A stretch of 53,893 nucleotides of DNA from CAKRJP01 sp963589425 (lineage in GTDB: Bacteria > Bacillota > Clostridia > Lachnospirales > Lachnospiraceae): contig CAVAKZ010000012.1 of NCBI GenBank assembly GCA_963589425.1, forward strand, positions 1 through 53,893, given 5' to 3'. Every line of letters starts with the position of its first letter. Position 1 is the stretch's first letter. The notes beneath the pieces are model-generated. The model saw nothing but the letters and a program-made list of their open reading frames with translations, did no database searches and was not told where the DNA came from. A program made the translations under genes and the position numbers. This document shows, piece after piece, positions 52,645 to 53,893 of the stretch.

Positions 52645-53893
52645 ATGGAAAATAAAAAAGAAATAAAAAAAACCTGTCCGGTAAATAAAAAATGCGGAGG
52701 CTGTCAATATCTTTCTAAAAGCTATAAAGAACAGCTAAAAATCAAACAGACAAAAGTCCAGACCCTTTTAAAGGATGTTGGGGAGGTCCGACCCATTCTG
52801 GGCATGGAAGATCCCTACCACTATAGAAATAAGGTCCATGCTGTATTTCACAGAGACCGGAAGGGAAATGTAATCTGTGGAACCTATGAGGCAGGCACCC
52901 ACCGGGTGGTGCCGGTGGAGGACTGTCTTATTGAGGATGAAAAGTCTCAGGAGATCATAAGAAGCATTCGTGATTTATTAAAATCCTTTAAAATCAAAAC
53001 CTATAACGAAGATACGGGATATGGACTCTTGCGTCACGTACTGGTGCGGCGAGGCTTTAGCAGTGGGGAAATATTAGTAGTCCTGGTTCTTAGTTCCCCC
53101 ATTATGCCTTCCAAAAATAATTTTGTAAAAGCATTAAGGAAGGTCCATCCGGAAATAACTACGATAGTAATGAATGTTAACAATAAGCATACCAGTATGA
53201 TTTTAGGAGACAGGCAGCAGGTGCTTTACGGACCGGGCTATATAAAGGATCAATTGTGTGGATGCAGCTTCCGTATTTCCCCAAAATCCTTTTATCAGGT
53301 AAATCCAAAACAGACAGAGCTGCTATATAATACAGCCATTTCTTTTGCAGATCTTACAGGAAAAGAGACCATCATAGATGCCTACTGCGGAATCGGAACT
53401 ATAGGACTGGCAGCAGCAAAAAAAGCAAAGAAAGTGATAGGAATTGAATTAAATCCCGATGCAGTAAAAGATGCAAGGATCAATGCCAAAGAAAATCACT
53501 ACAAAAATGCAGAATATATTCAGGGAGATGCGGGCAAGGTCATGGTAGAAATGGCGAAAAATGGTCAGCAGGTGGATGTAGTCTTTATGGACCCACCAAG
53601 AGCCGGAAGTGACCATGCCTTTATAGATTCTGTGGCAAAATTAGGGCCCGAACGGGTGGTGTACATATCCTGCAATCCGGAGACATTGGCCAGGGATTTG
53701 AAATACTTTAAGAAAAAAGGCTATGAGGCTATGAAGATACAGCCGGTAGATATGTTTTGCTGGTGTGATCATGTGGAGACGGTAGTCTTACTTTCCAAGG
53801 GAATGGTCGACAGTAGAAAAGTGAAGGTGGACTTCTCACTGGAGGATATGGATTTATCTGAATTCAAAGGAAAAGCGACATATGAGCAGATAA
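52645..53893 (+). CDS. rlmD: 23S rRNA (uracil1939-C5)-methyltransferase, 3' end outside window
   Basis: Starts at ATG 52645 and stays open to the window end (416 codons; the final TAA is out of frame). The N-terminal iron-sulfur cysteines appear as CPVNKKCGGC plus a later Cys in VEDCLIED. The methyltransferase domain shows DAYCGIGTIGLAAA, MDPPRAG and the catalytic Cys in ISCNPETLARD. Beyond the catalytic domain it continues as KVDFSLEDMDLSEFKGKATY, an extension I recall from clostridial RlmD. Third gene of the ansA-rsmH-rlmD run. Confidence 0.93.
   Translation, partial: MENKKEIKKTCPVNKKCGGCQYLSKSYKEQLKIKQTKVQTLLKDVGEVRPILGMEDPYHYRNKVHAVFHRDRKGNVICGTYEAGTHRVVPVEDCLIEDEKSQEIIRSIRDLLKSFKIKTYNEDTGYGLLRHVLVRRGFSSGEILVVLVLSSPIMPSKNNFVKALRKVHPEITTIVMNVNNKHTSMILGDRQQVLYGPGYIKDQLCGCSFRISPKSFYQVNPKQTELLYNTAISFADLTGKETIIDAYCGIGTIGLAAAKKAKKVIGIELNPDAVKDARINAKENHYKNAEYIQGDAGKVMVEMAKNGQQVDVVFMDPPRAGSDHAFIDSVAKLGPERVVYISCNPETLARDLKYFKKKGYEAMKIQPVDMFCWCDHVETVVLLSKGMVDSRKVKVDFSLEDMDLSEFKGKATYEQI

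Overview
The window looks like a draft-assembly scaffold from a low-to-mid-GC Gram-positive of the class Clostridia, most likely Lachnospiraceae. Pointers are the fabH-acpP-fabK-fabD-fabG-fabF-accB-fabZ-accC-accDA operon, FabK rather than FabI, GLUG-repeat surface proteins, strong AGGAGG-type ribosome binding sites, and a cobalamin riboswitch in front of a secreted CbiK-like lipoprotein. Two runs of 10 N (38013-38022 and 50627-50636) are assembly gaps, each inside a gene.

Layout. 1-2450: a phage structural fragment truncated on both sides (toxin-like tail of a MuF-type protein, candidate immunity protein, small membrane protein, GP20-type scaffold, broken N4-gp56-type capsid gene). 2450-4570: hairpin-rich junction, a textbook MerR-type promoter, and a divergent DXS-like transketolase. 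4590-13940: one type II fatty-acid synthesis operon ending in a fused carboxyltransferase (AccD-AccA). 13970-15650: a two-gene module of a HipA-like kinase and a helix-turn-helix partner. 15690-37650: a type IV pilus locus opening with a 3267-residue prepilin-like protein carrying about 38 GLUG repeats, followed by a PilX-like protein, three prepilins, a pilin-like membrane protein, PilD, PilC, a PilM-PilN fusion, PilO-like, PilB, PilT, a TetR regulator and an ER-type signal peptidase. 37700-40390: carbonic anhydrase (minus strand), a PrsW-type protease gene with an in-frame TAG, and an MFS transporter. 40370-42680: a palindromic/tandem repeat island, cobalamin riboswitch and CbiK lipoprotein. 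42760-49000: TcdA, a Pho-box-preceded Na/Pi cotransporter, and an SPFH / zinc-ribbon / TPM-domain trio. 49047-53893: pyrC (minus), then ansA, a long-form rsmH and rlmD (running off the end).

The most unusual content is the pilus locus. Its first product is a pilin by its leader and helix but a giant repeat adhesin by the rest. Two large imperfect palindromes (about 25653-25860 and 31255-31605) interrupt the locus. They share an 88-bp core in opposite orientation but have unrelated outer arms that pair within each copy, and the apical stem shows a compensatory change. A third long palindrome of similar architecture (40372-40631) follows the MFS gene. Other notable points are a MerR operator without a merR gene, the kinase/HTH pair, and a Pho box with exact 11-bp periodicity.
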